From contig JAEBUN010000057.1 of assembly GCA_023014365.1 (NCBI GenBank), forward strand, positions 1 through 64,000: a DNA stretch of 64,000 nt, given 5' to 3'. Each line of letters begins with the position of its first letter. Position 1 is the first letter of the stretch. Under the pieces are notes generated by a model. It ran no database searches, was not told where the DNA came from, and saw only the letters and a program-made list of their open reading frames with translations. Position numbers and translations under genes: made by a program. Shown here one piece after another: positions 1 to 11,559 of the stretch. The DNA is from Lepiota brunneoincarnata (taxonomy: Eukaryota; Basidiomycota; Agaricomycetes; Agaricales; Agaricaceae).

Positions 1-679
1 TAAGTATGAGAAAGGCAGAGCCCGATACGCATGGAGGCAACTGACGGTCGGAGTCATCATATTGGCCGGTAATTCCATGAGCTGTGTCCCATCATCAGCA
101 AATATCACCGGGCCGCCAGGATATCAGCGCGTACAGTACGGGCCAAATTCTGTGCTTCTGCACAAATAACACCATTGTCCCATTCCTTGGACTTTTCAAA
201 AGGAGAAAGTGTCAATTTCTCGGGGATGGGTTCCTTGAGGTTAGGATTGAAGCGTGACGGAGGGGAAGTCTCAAGGAGAACTTGTAGCGCAAGATGCGCG
301 GGACAGCTACGACGAGTGGCGTCAAGTTCATTCAGCATTACTACAAAAATAATCGCACCAGCTGCATGCGGATCCGCCGAAGCATCAACAGTGACTTCTT
401 TGAGACCGTCAAAGGCCTTGAGGTCCTTCACAGCAGCACCAACCGCCTTGCGGACGAGCTCTCTCCTCTCATCTCCCTTTTTCGCGGAAAAATTCTCGCC
501 GAGCGATGAGATGGTAGTCGCCTTGCTCTGTGGGGTTTGAAGAAGGTCCGAGTCGTCGCGACCTTGGGAGGTTTCTCTCCAGACGGAGTGGTAGACCAGA
601 GCTGGACAGGGTCAACACCGCCAGTCACTCTGCTCGAGGCAGTCGGGTCGAATGGAAGGACGTAGGCTGATGAGGACAT
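1..679 (-). CDS. Leucine aminopeptidase (M17), 5' part, frame-shifted, runs off left edge
   Basis: Encodes the N-terminal domain of an M17 cytosol (leucyl) aminopeptidase, a metallo-exopeptidase that trims N-terminal residues; the metal-binding catalytic domain lies outside the window. Family blocks seen are SPPSRFNPNLKEPIPEKL, KSKEWDNGVICAEAQNLAR and, after a 53-nt intron (82-134), LMELPANMMTPT; another intron starts at about 45. The start at 679 is chosen because MSSSAYVLPFDPT opens the conserved part. The frame slips by one base at about 530-540, and small slips occur at about 270-306 beside a probable 52-nt intron (307-358). These slips could be real decay or base-calling indels; both remain open. 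Family assignment is firm from these blocks, the functional state is not. Confidence 0.75.
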
Positions 680-3125
680 GTGTTTAGAAATCGGATAAGA
701 CGATCGTAATCGCAAGCGGGCTGCTGTGCTGCATCTTATCCACATGTCCCCCTTGCGAGGATTTGTCAAAATCACAAGACCACGGCCCCGCTTCTTCACG
801 CCCTTGCCAATCACAGACAAATACCACAGTGGCGGTGCTACCCTGAATTAATTTTTTGAATCCTGTATTGTGAATATATCTGTCGTTGAAACCAATGCAA
901 GTAGCCTGTCTCCCACTGGCGGCCATTCATCAACTCGAGCACCCATAAATAATATACACCTTGTCAAAATCACCCCCCTTCCTCGTGTGCACTTCCCAAT
1001 CTTCCTCGTACAATGACAGGCCCATGTCAATGACCTGATGACACCTGTGGTACGCGGGGAAAAATACCCAACGCTTTCCAGCCGCTCACCAGTGCTTGAC
1101 ATTCCGCTCCGTCACTCTGTCTGTCAGCTCACTTGTTCTGAAAAAGATTTGCTATGCTTATCGCATCCGACATACACTCAGCCCTGTCAAGCGTCAATTC
1201 AAAAGATATAACTCGACAGCCCGACATCGCCTCCCCTCTCTATGTCCTATTCTTTCCTCCCCCCCCTCCCCCCTGTCCCCATGCTAGACGCTAATCCCGG
1301 CACTGGGAGCTCCAGATGGGCGGGTGGAGAGCTCCTGGGAGCTTGAACTTAGCAACCATGGAACCGCCTCCCTGATGCTAATTATAGCAACCCCCTTTCA
1401 ACCCCCCCCTTCTCCCCTCCCCTACGCTCCTATCGCATGGATCAAATGAGGCTGAATCGCAGCGCTGAAGCATCGGAGACTTGAAGAGAGTCCCCGAAAC
1501 ACCCTCATGAAACCCGTTGCAGTGGTGTGAGAGAGGTTCCACTTCACTGTGTGTGTGAAGTCATCAACGCATACAAACATCTTTTGATGATCGATGCGTG
1601 CAGCCCTAAAGTAGGGCAACATCAATCATTTATACATCAAAGCTGCGAGTTGTAGGGATTCAGATCTTGGTCGAGGTAGAGCTCATTAAAGCGAGGAAGG
1701 GGGGGGGAGGGGTAGTGTATTGGATAAAATGAATCAATGCTCGTGTACTCGAAGGATACAAAGCTTCCCGTAATAGGAATACAAAACAACAGAAACAGCT
1801 CAAGGCATCGCCAACTTGACCTCTACAACGATCCTAATCATGATATGATAATGGTCTGTCGGAAAAATAAACTGCGGACCTCGCATGGACAAAAACACCC
1901 ATCTCTCCAAGTATGGCCATTAATATGACACAGACATACACAGTCAATACCAAATCCAGAGCAACGGGGGAGGCAACTATGATGGATGGCTCTCCATCCA
2001 TCCTCACAAAGTATCAACCAACCCCACGCGCATCTGCAGCAACTCCGTTCTCAAGTCAGAAACAAATCAACACGAAACACCCTCTTCCTCCACGCGCCTA
2101 GTGATGGCGAGCCGGGGGGACAAGGTTAATGGCATGGGGGTCTCGGGCTACTTGACGTTTCAACAACATGGCTCGGGCGCTGGATCCTCATGCCAAGACA
2201 GACTTGAACGATGCGAGTTGGGGATCTCTTCCGGTGTTGTCGCTGACCACAAGACCTCCTAAACGACCAAAAAAAGGCTTTGAGGCGCCAAATCAGCAGA
2301 AATGGGGAGATGATAGAAACATAGGAATGTATCGATCCCCTTTAGTCCTCAGCTCGCCAGAGACTGCCATAAGCCTCACAAAACACTGATCTGTTGCTAG
2401 AGGTCTATTGGAGGTGGAAATAGATACAAGAGGGGAGAGAGAGATAGGGGAGAGAGAGTCCGAGTCTCTGGTTAGGGGACGGGGAATTCTACATCTAAAA
2501 TAAGATAAAAGGGAAAGGAGAGAAATAGATCCGTAAAACTCGTGAATCGTGAATATCCAAGCGGACATCGGCTCCCTCTCGCATCTCGCAAGAGAGGACC
2601 GGAGCAAGAGGCGATGTGACAGGATTATGAGCTACACAACGTGCGCGAAGGTATTACTGTTTGTTGCATTGTGCTGAATTGAGTGGAGCACGGGGCTGAG
2701 ATCGAACCCACGACCCGGGGTCGGGCGTTGGAACGCAGGGTTGTTCGATCTCTGAGTTCAAAAAACAGCGATGAATGGGAGGCACGGGATAGGCGGCAGG
2801 ACAACAGCAAGCCAACCAGGTGGATGCATGGAATGATGTGTGCGGCATCAAGCCTTGATTGGAAGGCCAAAAACATCTCTTGGGAGCGGAAGAACAAAGG
2901 ATACCAAGTTAGTATGGGTTCTTCGAACAAGGACGGGAGAATGACTCACTGGCAATGTTATCATCAGGGTCAACCAAAACACACACAAGAACGCAATGTG
3001 GGTGGTTGAGTATTGGTCGGGTAAGATGATTCGTATAGTTGGAGCCAGCCCATGAAGGTGTTGTGGTTATCGTGCCCAAAAACCAAAAAAGAATTGGCGT
3101 TAACAACGCATTGTCGGCATGTCGC
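680..3125. other. Intergenic stretch, no gene recognised
   Basis: Only short open frames with no family resemblance. Holds C-rich pyrimidine tracts (about 1258-1275 and 1400-1425), a G run near 1700 and a purine-rich GA stretch at about 2410-2460. A T-arm-like string at 2695-2720 was examined and rejected as a tRNA. Confidence 0.6.
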
Positions 3126-3656
3126 TTAATCACTGAAGTCAGGGCATGGAATCCCGTGGCTGGTGAGGAGAGACTTGAGCGTGAGCGCACGGGTCCTCCA
3201 GATCTCCCGTTCGGTGGTAAGCCGTTCGACAGCCTGCTCGAGAGCAACCTTCTGCTCAAGCTTCTTCAGTCTGCTCTTGCGAGCGGCGATGGTATTCTTA
3301 CGCCTCCTACGGTCGATTTCTTCCTGGTCGTTGAGGGGAATCCCACTGCGTTCCTCCTCAAGTTCGTCCTCCTCTCCGTCGGAAGGCAGGGATTGGGAAC
3401 GACGCTTGAAGAAAGATGGAATTTCCTTCCTCGAAGTAACAGAGGGAGTCACATATCGCCGTGGTTGGGTTGGAGCATCGAGGGGCATAAGGTCGGGGGA
3501 GCGACGTTTACTAGTGCTGTTCCCGGGACAGCGAGCGCGGGACGCTGCATACATGCCTCCTGCTGCATCCGTCGGGGATGCGGAGAACGAAGAGCGGAAT
3601 AAAGTAGGGGAGCTGATGGATTCGAGGGAGTATTCGTAGGGCAGTTCGTTCTGCAT
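3126..3656 (-). CDS. bZIP transcription factor (GCN4/CPC1-like basic region)
   Basis: A 176-residue protein whose C-terminal third is a bZIP: an acidic stretch (DGEEDELEEERSG), a basic region with the NTxAARKSR signature (RRRRKNTIAARKSRLKK) and a short zipper with leucines spaced by about seven residues. The NTxAA..SR basic region is that of the Gcn4/CPC1 group, which binds TGACTCA-like sites and controls amino-acid starvation genes. The N-terminal part is Ser/Pro-rich with no recognised domain. The start at 3656 is the first ATG of this frame; another exon upstream is possible. Two ATGs (3723, 3717) lie upstream in another frame and that frame overlaps the start, which would depress translation if transcribed. 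The protein is shorter than many CPC1 homologs, so the exact ortholog is uncertain. Confidence 0.75.
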   Translation of the reverse strand: MQNELPYEYSLESISSPTLFRSSFSASPTDAAGGMYAASRARCPGNSTSKRRSPDLMPLDAPTQPRRYVTPSVTSRKEIPSFFKRRSQSLPSDGEEDELEEERSGIPLNDQEEIDRRRRKNTIAARKSRLKKLEQKVALEQAVERLTTEREIWRTRALTLKSLLTSHGIPCPDFSD

Positions 3657-4995
3657 GCTGGTTCTGACTAGGGGGGAGAATTGCTGGAGGATTGGATGTG
3701 GACTTGATGGAAGCCATCTGCAATGAGAGATTTTATATTAGACGCACTTTGCTATGATGCAAGTGAGGTACCCGAATATTGCTGTGTAGGCAGGCGGGAC
3801 AACACCGCCACGATTGAACCGCTACATGGCTGCGCTGTTTGGTTGAGTTTGGCTCCGCTAACCAGAGTTCTCGGATCGGCTCCCTGGAAAGCGCGCGCTA
3901 GCGATAAGACCGGTTCTAAAGGCCTAAAAGGCTCGCCGTCGTCGCAGCTCGTTCGGTGTTGGTCACATTTCTGAATGTTTCCCCCCGCAATATATTGTAC
4001 AGGTATAGTAGGGGCGTAGGAATTTCGGTACCGATGTTCTCTTTGGCAAGGGTGTTATCTTCTCTTTAGAAGTTCTTCAATGCAGTCCAGTATAATTGAT
4101 ACATGAATGCTTGACTTTCTTGCCAACACCGACCCTTCAAAACTCTTGTCAAGGTCAAGGAATATTCCGTTTCGCCATTGTAAAGCTACAAGATCTACTG
4201 AATTGCAACAGGCTCGAGGACTTTGGGTATTAGACCGGTTTGTTCCCATTGAATACTGAGGATTTTCTGATTGTGCATGATTATTTACGAGTCATTTTGA
4301 CAATCCTCAGTCAAGGATATATGCTCATCTGTGGGGAAAAAATGGTGTCAATCTCCCCAACAAGTCAATTAGTCTAAATGGCGCAGATGACTAGCTTCTG
4401 ACCCGACAATTTGAACAAAAAAGGGTAACCTTCTGATCAGAGCGCTGAGATGGTATTTCATTCGGGCAGCTGTAAATACGTGAGATAATTTCTAAAGGAT
4501 CGACGGCCCAGAGAATAACGCTGTGTATCTCTGGGAGCCTATCCAGGTACGCGCGGTTAGATAGGAGCTGTGGCAGTTGCATCATAACGAGACGCCTTTG
4601 CCTGTGCTATGGTTAGCTTGACGACGGAGGAGGGGAGGGGCGGGAGGGGGTACTCAATAGCCGACATTGCAGTGAACCTGTACGTCATGAGGCTGTGACC
4701 CGGTGACCGACGTTGGACACACAGGCTGGACGCGTCCATGTAAACGTCGACCTGGCGAAAGTTTATCAATCCTGTACATTCGAGAACGTTTCCATGCCCG
4801 ACTCGATGAACAGTGTATCTCGACAAAGCCAATGTCTGAGTTGTGCGATACACAGTAGTTCTCTTAGTTCCTACGCCCTGAAGGCTGAGTATGTAACCGT
4901 GACACCATGTAACGTTGTTGTGATGAATGCCGGAATGTCCCGACAGTCCCGAACGTGTCCTGCGTATTTTCTTGTTCTCCCTCCCAACACCAGTC
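3657..4995. other. Intergenic; divergent upstream regions of bZIP and COX6
   Basis: Contains the overlapping upstream reading frame of the bZIP gene (3723 down to 3511) and the 5' region of COX6. No further gene recognised; short open frames lack composition or motifs of coding DNA. Confidence 0.5.
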
Positions 4996-5475
4996 ATGCG
5001 CGCCCAGCTCTTTTCCACCGTCCTCCGTGCTGCTGCCCGTCCCTCTTTTGTTACCTCCACCGCGCGCACAGCCCCTCTTCTCGTCCGCGGCGCCCACGCC
5101 CATGCCCACGCCCAAGAGTCTTTCGAGTCTTTCTCGGACCGCTACGTCAACTTTTTCCAAAACGCGGAGGACCTTTTTGAAGTCCAGCGCGGCTTGAACA
5201 ACTGCTTTGCACATGACCTGGTTCCTTCCCCCGCGGTTGTTGAAGCTGCCGTCAGGGCTGCTAGGCGCGTCGACGACTATGCAACCGCGATCAGAATTTT
5301 CGAGGGTGTCAAGGAGAAGGTGGAGAATAGGCAGCAATATGAGTTGTATCTGCAGGAGCTGAAGCCTCTTCGGGATGAACTTGGTCCGCTATCCTTCTCC
5401 TGCCTCACTGTCTACGGCTAAACTCCTGTTCTAGGTCTTACTCTAAAAGAGGAGCTCTACCCTTCATCATCGTAA
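4996..5475 (+). CDS. COX6: Cytochrome c oxidase subunit 6 / 5A, mitochondrial
   Basis: Two exons (4996-5383, 5435-5475) with a 51-nt intron (donor GTCCGC, branch-like GCTAAAC, acceptor CTAG) give a 142-residue protein. The start is the Met before RAQLFSTVLRAAARPS, an Arg/Ser/Ala-rich mitochondrial targeting sequence without acidic residues up to about residue 38. The mature part shows the family blocks ESFSDRYVNFFQNAEDLFE, RGLNNCFAHDLVPSP and ATAIRIFEGVKEKVENRQQY. Splicing restores the expected end DELGLTLKEELYPSSS; reading through the intron would give a foreign tail. This subunit is nuclear-encoded, sits on the matrix side of complex IV and is needed for holoenzyme assembly. The length fits fungal Cox6. 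Confidence 0.93.
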
Positions 5476-7076
5476 AAACTCAGAGAGTCCATTAGAGTAT
5501 GTGGCTCATATATTTTATGCTGCCCTCGGTATTCATCCTTGTATAGTTTAGAAGTGTCAGAGGGAAGGCATAATTACTCTGTTGAGAAGACCGCCAATAG
5601 TTATCTTGGTCACACGCTTGTACAGACCAACATCTTTTTTATCGCATGGCATTTTTATCGCACTCTCCGCCGATGGGCCTCTTCGCTATACTTTCCTATG
5701 GTTACGCACCAGAGTTCCACATCCCAATCCCCACGATGGCTTTTCCTGGCACAAAGCTCAACTTTGCGTTGCACCCCGACGCCCGATATCTCGCATCAAA
5801 ACCTCATCCTAGCATCATATCATTGATGCAATGAAGTCTCGACCCGAAACATAACACGCCTTTAGAATAACTCTTTGCTGGCAAGCGCCGAACGAAAACA
5901 GACCTCGATCATCTCGATACTGATGTACCATGCACCGCCCAGAATGTTCGCCAGTGCTGCAAACAATCATCCCTAACTAGATCTGTTAGCCTAAATACCC
6001 TCGGGCAGTCAAAATTCTAACACGCACGGTTTCGTCACGTGAAAGCAAGTACCGAACCTTAGTCTACGATGTTGTCATTCATACAAAGGACTTGGTGATA
6101 TCTTTTGTTCATCTTTGATGAACGGGATGGTTCGAACAGAATTCTCTGCGCTTCGCTCCCTCACGCCCACCGGTGACTGCTCCCTGTTACCCTATCGTGC
6201 ATGATGTCATGCATGTCTGTTAAGTAATGCATTTGCCGTCTATGAAGACGCGTATCCACTTGGCTCATTGATGCATTTTTCTCCACTCCTTTGTTCTGTG
6301 CCGCTAACTCCTCTATGCCGCACTATCGGCGCCACGTAAATTTCGGGAGACGGAATGTCTAGAACCCCAATACGTACTGCTTGACAGAGCTAACTAACGC
6401 CTGTCGCCGGGTGTCCGTTCAACCTCCCGCACCTCCCGCAATCTCTCGTGATGGTGGCGGCGACTGCCATTCTGCATCGTGCAAAAAGACTCATGAAGAG
6501 CTGCACGGTATGCGCTCCTTCCTTCAGCCCAGCAGGCGATCCGGTTTGAAGAGTCTCGGGCTTGGCCACCGAATTTGTTATTATTATTAACGCCGTTGAC
6601 GCGTTTTTGGACTAGTGGCATCCTCTTGAACCGCTGTCTTTCTTTTTTTTTCGGCTTCTGGTGAGCATTCTGACGTCGTTCATATTTCGTACACAATATC
6701 AATTATGTTGAGTAAAACCCGCAGCTGTGCACCTGGATGCCGTAGTGAATGCTGGGTATTCGGGCGTCAAGGCTCAGGAAGGACGCGTCTTGAGCGTGTC
6801 GAACGCGATTTTTTGGTGACGAAAAACATACAAGACGGTCCCGATACTAGTAACAACACCAAGCTCTTGTGGGTAGCACAGAATCGTAAAAGGGTCCCAG
6901 CGACTCGAGAAGTCACCATGCATTCTCAAACGTCAAAATTCTCCAATTGCCTCATGCTCGCACTCCCCTCTATTGAATTCCACGCTTCTAGCTTGGGAGT
7001 TTATGAACGTACATCATCTAGCGGCGATGGGTGACTAATCGGTATGTTGGTCCCTTCAGATGCGGCGTTTTCGTTG
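5476..7076. other. Intergenic, partly the left end of a tandem duplication
   Basis: No gene recognised. From about 6640 the sequence is similar to that starting near 8960, the upstream region of the next secreted-protein gene. Confidence 0.5.
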
Positions 7077-7083
7077 TATAAAA
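7077..7083 (+). promoter_or_regulatory. TATA box of secreted repeat protein 1
   Basis: TATAAAA 120 bp before the chosen ATG; the surrounding string TCGTTGTATAAAATGATG recurs at the same place before the paralog at 9704. Confidence 0.6.
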
Positions 7084-7202
7084 TGATGCTCGATTCAGAG
7101 TTTAAGATTCCCCCAACGTCTGCAAAGCCTTCCCCCTTTTTTTGCAAACCCTCACATCGTCTTACCGAGTCGATTCTCTCAAAACCTCATCACTCTTTAA
7201 CT

Positions 7203-7802
7203 ATGCTCGGCAAGACATACTTTATCACCCTCATCTCTCTCGCCACTTTCGTCCAGGCGGCACCAACCCCTCAATTGAGCGGCGTCACTGGCCTCCTTGG
7301 GCCTTTGGGAGGATTACTGGGAGGTGCTGGAGGAGGTGCACCTCCTGCGGGCGGGGCACCAGAGGATCGCAGGCAGCTTGGCAATACTGCCGTCGGAACT
7401 GGCCCATTCAACGCCGGCCTCGGACAAGGCAACCCAGTCCTTGATTTGATTCAAGGTGGTAACCCACTCGCGGCACTCACGCCACCCGCACCGACCCCAG
7501 ATACTACGAATGAAGGGGAAGCAGCACCAGCCCGTAGGCAGCTTGGCGGCCTCAGCGCCGCTACTGGTTTCCTTGGAGCTGTGCCCGGGCTCGGTGGACT
7601 CCTTGGTGCACCTCAGCCTGCGCCTGCACCCGCGCCCGCACCCGCACCTGACGCCGAGGCGGATCCTGCTGCTGAGGCCCGTGATGTGAAGGATCCAGCT
7701 CTCTGGAAGAGGCAGCTTGGTGGGCTTACGGGTATTCTCGGCGTCCTCTCACCGCCCCCGGCTCCGGCTCCGGCCGCTGCCCCCGCTGAGGAGGATCCTT
7801 GA
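7203..7802 (+). CDS. Secreted repeat protein with three Kex2-type sites (copy 1)
   Basis: A 199-residue protein not recognised as a named family. Residues 1-19 are a signal peptide ending FVQA. The rest is Gly/Leu/Pro/Ala-rich without cysteines and contains three dibasic sites followed by the same residues: DRR-QLGN (56-57), ARR-QLGG (111-112) and WKR-QLGG (169-170). Cutting by the Golgi protease Kex2 after RR/KR would release peptides that all begin with Gln-Leu, and such an N-terminal Gln can cyclise to pyroglutamate. This layout is that of fungal Kex2-processed repeat proteins. A (PA)n run precedes the last repeat. The start at 7203 is chosen because it begins the signal peptide; the in-frame upstream extension has no counterpart in the paralogs. 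Function unknown; a surface or signalling peptide precursor is an inference. Confidence 0.82.
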   Translation: MLGKTYFITLISLATFVQAAPTPQLSGVTGLLGPLGGLLGGAGGGAPPAGGAPEDRRQLGNTAVGTGPFNAGLGQGNPVLDLIQGGNPLAALTPPAPTPDTTNEGEAAPARRQLGGLSAATGFLGAVPGLGGLLGAPQPAPAPAPAPAPDAEADPAAEARDVKDPALWKRQLGGLTGILGVLSPPPAPAPAAAPAEEDP

Positions 7803-9582
7803 GCAGTTGGATGATACTAGTTTTAATCCTTTCGAAGTATAGGTAAAAACATAGGATATCATTCTTTATGAAATAGATGGTTATGGTCTTAGTCTCTCCT
7901 CTTGTCCTGTAGTTGCTCCTCTTCTCGGCCACCCAGGTATCCTCCTGCCCTGGATCCTCTCCTTAGTGCTCTATTGTATCATGTCCGGCTTCTTTAATAT
8001 TTCATCATTTGTTTCTCTTTTATCGACCAAATACTCAACGAATACCCATTGCTTGATCTGGATATTTTGTAATTGCATTATCCCACCATCGTTATGACTT
8101 CAAGGTCCAATAGTATTCCGCGGTCCCTCGAGTTCAGCCTTATCCCCGGATGCTCAGTCCCGATTCCTATTTGTTTCTGTCGCTGGCCATACTCAGGTGC
8201 TACCCTTCCCAGCAGTGCCACCACCCCGTTTCCTGGGCGCGAACGACTTGTTGCTCACCATTAGATTTACATCACCAAGCACCCCAACCCGACACATTTC
8301 GCAACATGGCATTCGGCGGTCCCGGTGGCCACTCACTCCAATCTGTGCAATGTACAAACAAATGCGCACTCCCGGTGATCACGAATTTAAGAGACTGGAG
8401 TGGCGGTGCAGGGTGGGGTTAACGTCATGCATTCCGGAGTTCGTCGAGGGATCGCCTTGGTTACTTTTGTGGCCCAGCGCTAGTCGAGTGCATCCCCCCC
8501 CAGAAAGATGTTGCTATGATTACCGTTCCAAGTTCTCTGTTGTCCATCACTTTATCTCCGGGTGATTTGGACGGTGCTATGAAACGAGGCATGGCACCTT
8601 AAGGGAAAGTGTTCCGAGGGGGCTTTAGTGGGAGTGCTATTACATCAATCGGATTGATTCCGTTCGGTAAGTATCCGCTGTCAATTGTCATGGCTTCCGT
8701 ACGGTTGACCTAGCGATACGCCGAGTCTAGTCTGTCGTATAGTCAACCATGATGAGCCAGCCATCACGCAGCGTGGCTCAACCTTCTACATCTTTCGCAA
8801 CACTGGCCACACTGGCTGTACTACACATGCAAACGCCCCTCATGAGGAGCTGCTCGATCCACTCTTCACTCGGGTTCAGCAGGCAACGCGAACAGGGGGG
8901 TAGGTAGGGTTTGCCCCTGAATCGGTCCACATTGGCATATTTCCGGACTGATATTATCCCGGAACTGTTTTTCGGCTTCTGGTGAACAAACACCCTTACG
9001 CTGTATGGGGCCCGGGTAACACATAGCATCACATTATGATAAGGGAGATTATAGAATGACCAGGATCGATACTGTGGGCTTCAAGAAAGCATCGGAGACC
9101 CCAGGTGATGAGGCCGAAGAGGAAGCCTGTGAACCCCGGAACCGAATGGGTACCTGGCGAGGCTTCCACAGGCCAAGTATGCCACTCCAATATCGGCCAT
9201 ACTTTGTGCATCATAACAATTATAATGAGACAAAAAAAAGCCTGCAGCCGCACACCTGGATGCTGTTCCGAATGTTGGATGCTCGGGCGTTAAAGTCTCG
9301 GAACGATGTGTCTTGAGTGTGTATCGAACGTGGTTCTTTGGCAACAAAAAAAACGAGTCATTCTTATTTTATCAATAGAATATCCGCAGGTTAGGTTGGG
9401 ATCAAAAAGAATGTCAACAACTCGAGAAGATAGTACGCATTCTCGATCCCAAAGTGCCCCACCCATCCATCTAGTGACTCCAAAGTTCTAGCTTGGGAAT
9501 TCACTCACATTGGCCATATAGTGGCGATGGGGTGACTAGTCTAGAATTGGTATGTTGATTCCTTCGGATGCAGCATTCGTTG
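7803..9582. other. Intergenic between secreted repeat proteins 1 and 2
   Basis: Downstream flank of copy 1 (to about 8060) and upstream flank of copy 2 (from about 8960) belong to the tandem duplication. The middle (8060-8960) shows no gene. Confidence 0.5.
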
Positions 9583-9589
9583 TATAAAA
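9583..9589 (+). promoter_or_regulatory. TATA box of secreted repeat protein 2
   Basis: TATAAAA 115 bp before the ATG at 9704, in the same TTCGTTGTATAAAATGATG context as for copy 1. Confidence 0.6.
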
Positions 9590-9703
9590 TGATGTCCCTT
9601 TCGGAATTACAGCTTTCCTCCCCCCCCCGCCAACGTCTGGCAAAGTCACCCCTTCCTTAATTGCAAACCTCACATCATCGTACTCTGAAAACTCATTCCA
9701 ACC

Positions 9704-10129
9704 ATGCTCAGCAAAACTTACTTTATCACTCTCGTTTCCCTCGCCATTTTCGTCCAGGCAGCGCCCGCTCCTCAACTCCAAGGCCCTACTGGTCTCCTCA
9801 GACCGATCGGAGAGCTAGGAGGAGCAGGAGCAGGAGTAGGAGCAGGAGGAGCGGATCGCAGGCAACTCGGCAGCCTCAACGTCGGGAATGGCCCATTCAA
9901 CACCGACCTCAGACAGAGAAACCCTGTCGTTGACTCGCTTACCGGACTACTTGGCGAGAACCCAACGCCGTCCGCTTCGACTGGGGGAGGAGAAGCACAA
10001 GTCCGTAGGCAGCTTAATGGCATTGGCCCTGCGGGCGCTGCAGTTGCTTTACTTGGCACGCTTTCACAGCCAAACCCGCTCACTCAAGCGCTTAGCGGGG
10101 CTAAGCCTGAGCAAGGTGTTTCTGCCTAG
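9704..10129 (+). CDS. Secreted repeat protein with two Kex2-type sites (copy 2)
   Basis: A 141-residue paralog of the 7203 protein. Signal peptide 1-19 (differs from copy 1 by a few residues, same FVQA end), then DRR-QLGS (52-53) and VRR-QLNG (101-102). NVGNGPFNT matches AVGTGPFNA of copy 1 at the same place in the repeat. The frame stops at 10129, before the region matching the third repeat of copy 1; that region survives downstream but is broken. The remaining two sites are intact, so a shortened precursor is plausible. No cysteines and no other domain. Confidence 0.78.
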   Translation: MLSKTYFITLVSLAIFVQAAPAPQLQGPTGLLRPIGELGGAGAGVGAGGADRRQLGSLNVGNGPFNTDLRQRNPVVDSLTGLLGENPTPSASTGGGEAQVRRQLNGIGPAGAAVALLGTLSQPNPLTQALSGAKPEQGVSA

Positions 10130-10253
10130 CCCCCGTGATACGAGGGATCCGGTTTCTCTGGGAAAAGCGGCTTGGAAGCTTGGTCGCATTCTGGGACCTT
10201 GTTTGGGTGGATTATTCACTGGTCAGCGGCCTTTGGGCCAGTCCCCCAGTTGA
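10130..10253 (+). pseudogene. Decayed third repeat of secreted repeat protein 2
   Basis: After the stop, DNA resembling the third repeat of copy 1 continues: GATCC..CTCTGG followed by an AAGCGGCTTGG version of the KRQLG site, split over two frames (RDP in one, LWEKRLG in another). This shows copy 2 once had three sites and lost the last by a stop plus an indel. Confidence 0.6.
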
Positions 10254-11500
10254 CCAGAATCCCTGAGCAGGCTGGGCGGTCCCGGCTCCAACATTTCGAG
10301 ACATCAGTAAAATATGGGCGATTCTCAAAGATGTAGAACTTTATGGTTTTGGCTCGTCTTGTAGTCGTTCTTTTTATCAATTACCCGAGTATCGCTTTAC
10401 CCTGGATCCCCTCATTAAGGCTTAATTGTATCGTGGGCGGGCTTTTATAATATCTCCATCTTCCGTTTATTTTTGTCAGCAAATTACCCGGTGAATGCTT
10501 ACCTAGTTATTTCCAATACCATATATCACGGCTGACTGTTCTGGAAAAATCATATTCTCAGATTGTGTGGCCCCCAAGGCCTAACGACGTAGATGCTATA
10601 TTCGCTCTCCGAGTTCAGCTTGACAACTGTGTATACCCAGTTTCGACTGTTGTCCGTCGTCGCTCATACCCATCGGCAACACTAGATTTACATAACCCTA
10701 ACTCTACACATGTAAATATCCGAAGCTCATACAAGCACCCCAAACCAGTAGTCGTACTCAGGGCTCTGGATGCTGAAGCGACGCTGTAGATGGGGGCGTG
10801 ACGGTGCCACTGAAGCCTAGAGCCTCGGGTCGTTGGTGACGTCATGCCTGGTTACTTGCGTGGCCAGTGGTACTAGCATCTACGGGTGGTTAAAGCCGGG
10901 CTATGGAACGGACGGCGCCTTGGCGTGCGGTACCTTAGGGCAAAGAACTCCGAAGGAATTCAGGGGGCAGTGCCATTGCATGAATTGAGTTGCATTCGTT
11001 CGGCAAGCACTGCACAGTATCTGTTTTTTTTTTCGTCCCCACTTTGTACTGTTTACCTGGCGCTATGCTGGGATCCCGACATAGTGTCTTGGAGTCGATA
11101 ACGACCATCAGGACAGATCGGACCTCGAACCCACGTGTATCGGATGAAATTCGGCACCGCGCAAGGCTGGTGTTAGGGGACCTGGGGTATACTGTTGCGC
11201 GTAGTGTGCCAGAAGGTAGTTGCCACTAGATTAGCAGCTTCTACGCAGCCGGGGGTCGAGTCGAGTCGAGTCGAGTCGTAGTTGTTTCGAAGTTCCGTAA
11301 CCGAGTTCTTGATAAGATGGGGTGTGATATCCACAAACAAGTCATAGTGCTGTTAATGCTGTGCTGTTAGCTATCGTAGGACTGACTGAACCTTGTGTAC
11401 TCGTTGTACATAATTATAAGTTTCACCTGAGTCATTCCCCCTTCCCCTTGATTTTACTTACTAGGAATGGCGTGGTGCTACATGAAATGCTGTCAAATGA
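10254..11500. other. Intergenic, no gene recognised
   Basis: Downstream flank of duplication copy 2 to about 10520, then unique sequence with short frames only; includes a small pentanucleotide repeat at 11255-11278. Confidence 0.5.
11255..11278 (+). repeat. Pentanucleotide microsatellite (GTCGA)n
   Basis: Nearly five perfect GTCGA units. Confidence 0.9.
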
Positions 11501-11507
11501 TATATAA
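11501..11507 (+). promoter_or_regulatory. TATA box of small secreted protein
   Basis: TATATAA 59 bp before the ATG at 11560. Confidence 0.55.
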
Positions 11508-11559
11508 TGGCTCATGCAACGGTGGGACTGCTCACTTTCAAAGTTAACAACCAAACATC

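Larger units (their letters stand above)
6640..8060 (+). repeat. Tandem duplication, copy 1 (carries secreted repeat protein 1)
   Basis: Upstream, coding and downstream segments resemble 8960-10520 in the same order: a TTCGGCTTCTGGTGA stretch, a CACCTGGATGC stretch, the CTCGAGAAG stretch, the TATA region, the coding sequence and a downstream CCCTGGATCC block. The offset is about 2.5 kb at the TATA box. Divergence is high, so the edges are approximate. Confidence 0.65.
8960..10520 (+). repeat. Tandem duplication, copy 2 (carries secreted repeat protein 2)
   Basis: Second unit of the duplication described at 6640-8060; collinear upstream, TATA, coding and downstream segments, with many substitutions and small indels. 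Confidence 0.65.

Noticed and set aside
2690..2760. tRNA-like T-arm (GGGTTCGATC on the minus strand)
   Set aside because: The following base is not the required C of the T-stem, stem pairing is poor and no acceptor or anticodon stem can be built around it.
3039..3639. Plus-strand frames of 158-187 codons over the bZIP gene
   Set aside because: Antisense shadows of the bZIP coding sequence; Ser/Arg-rich artefacts.
4713..5180. 155-codon plus frame upstream of COX6
   Set aside because: Overlaps the COX6 5' region in another frame and shows no motif.
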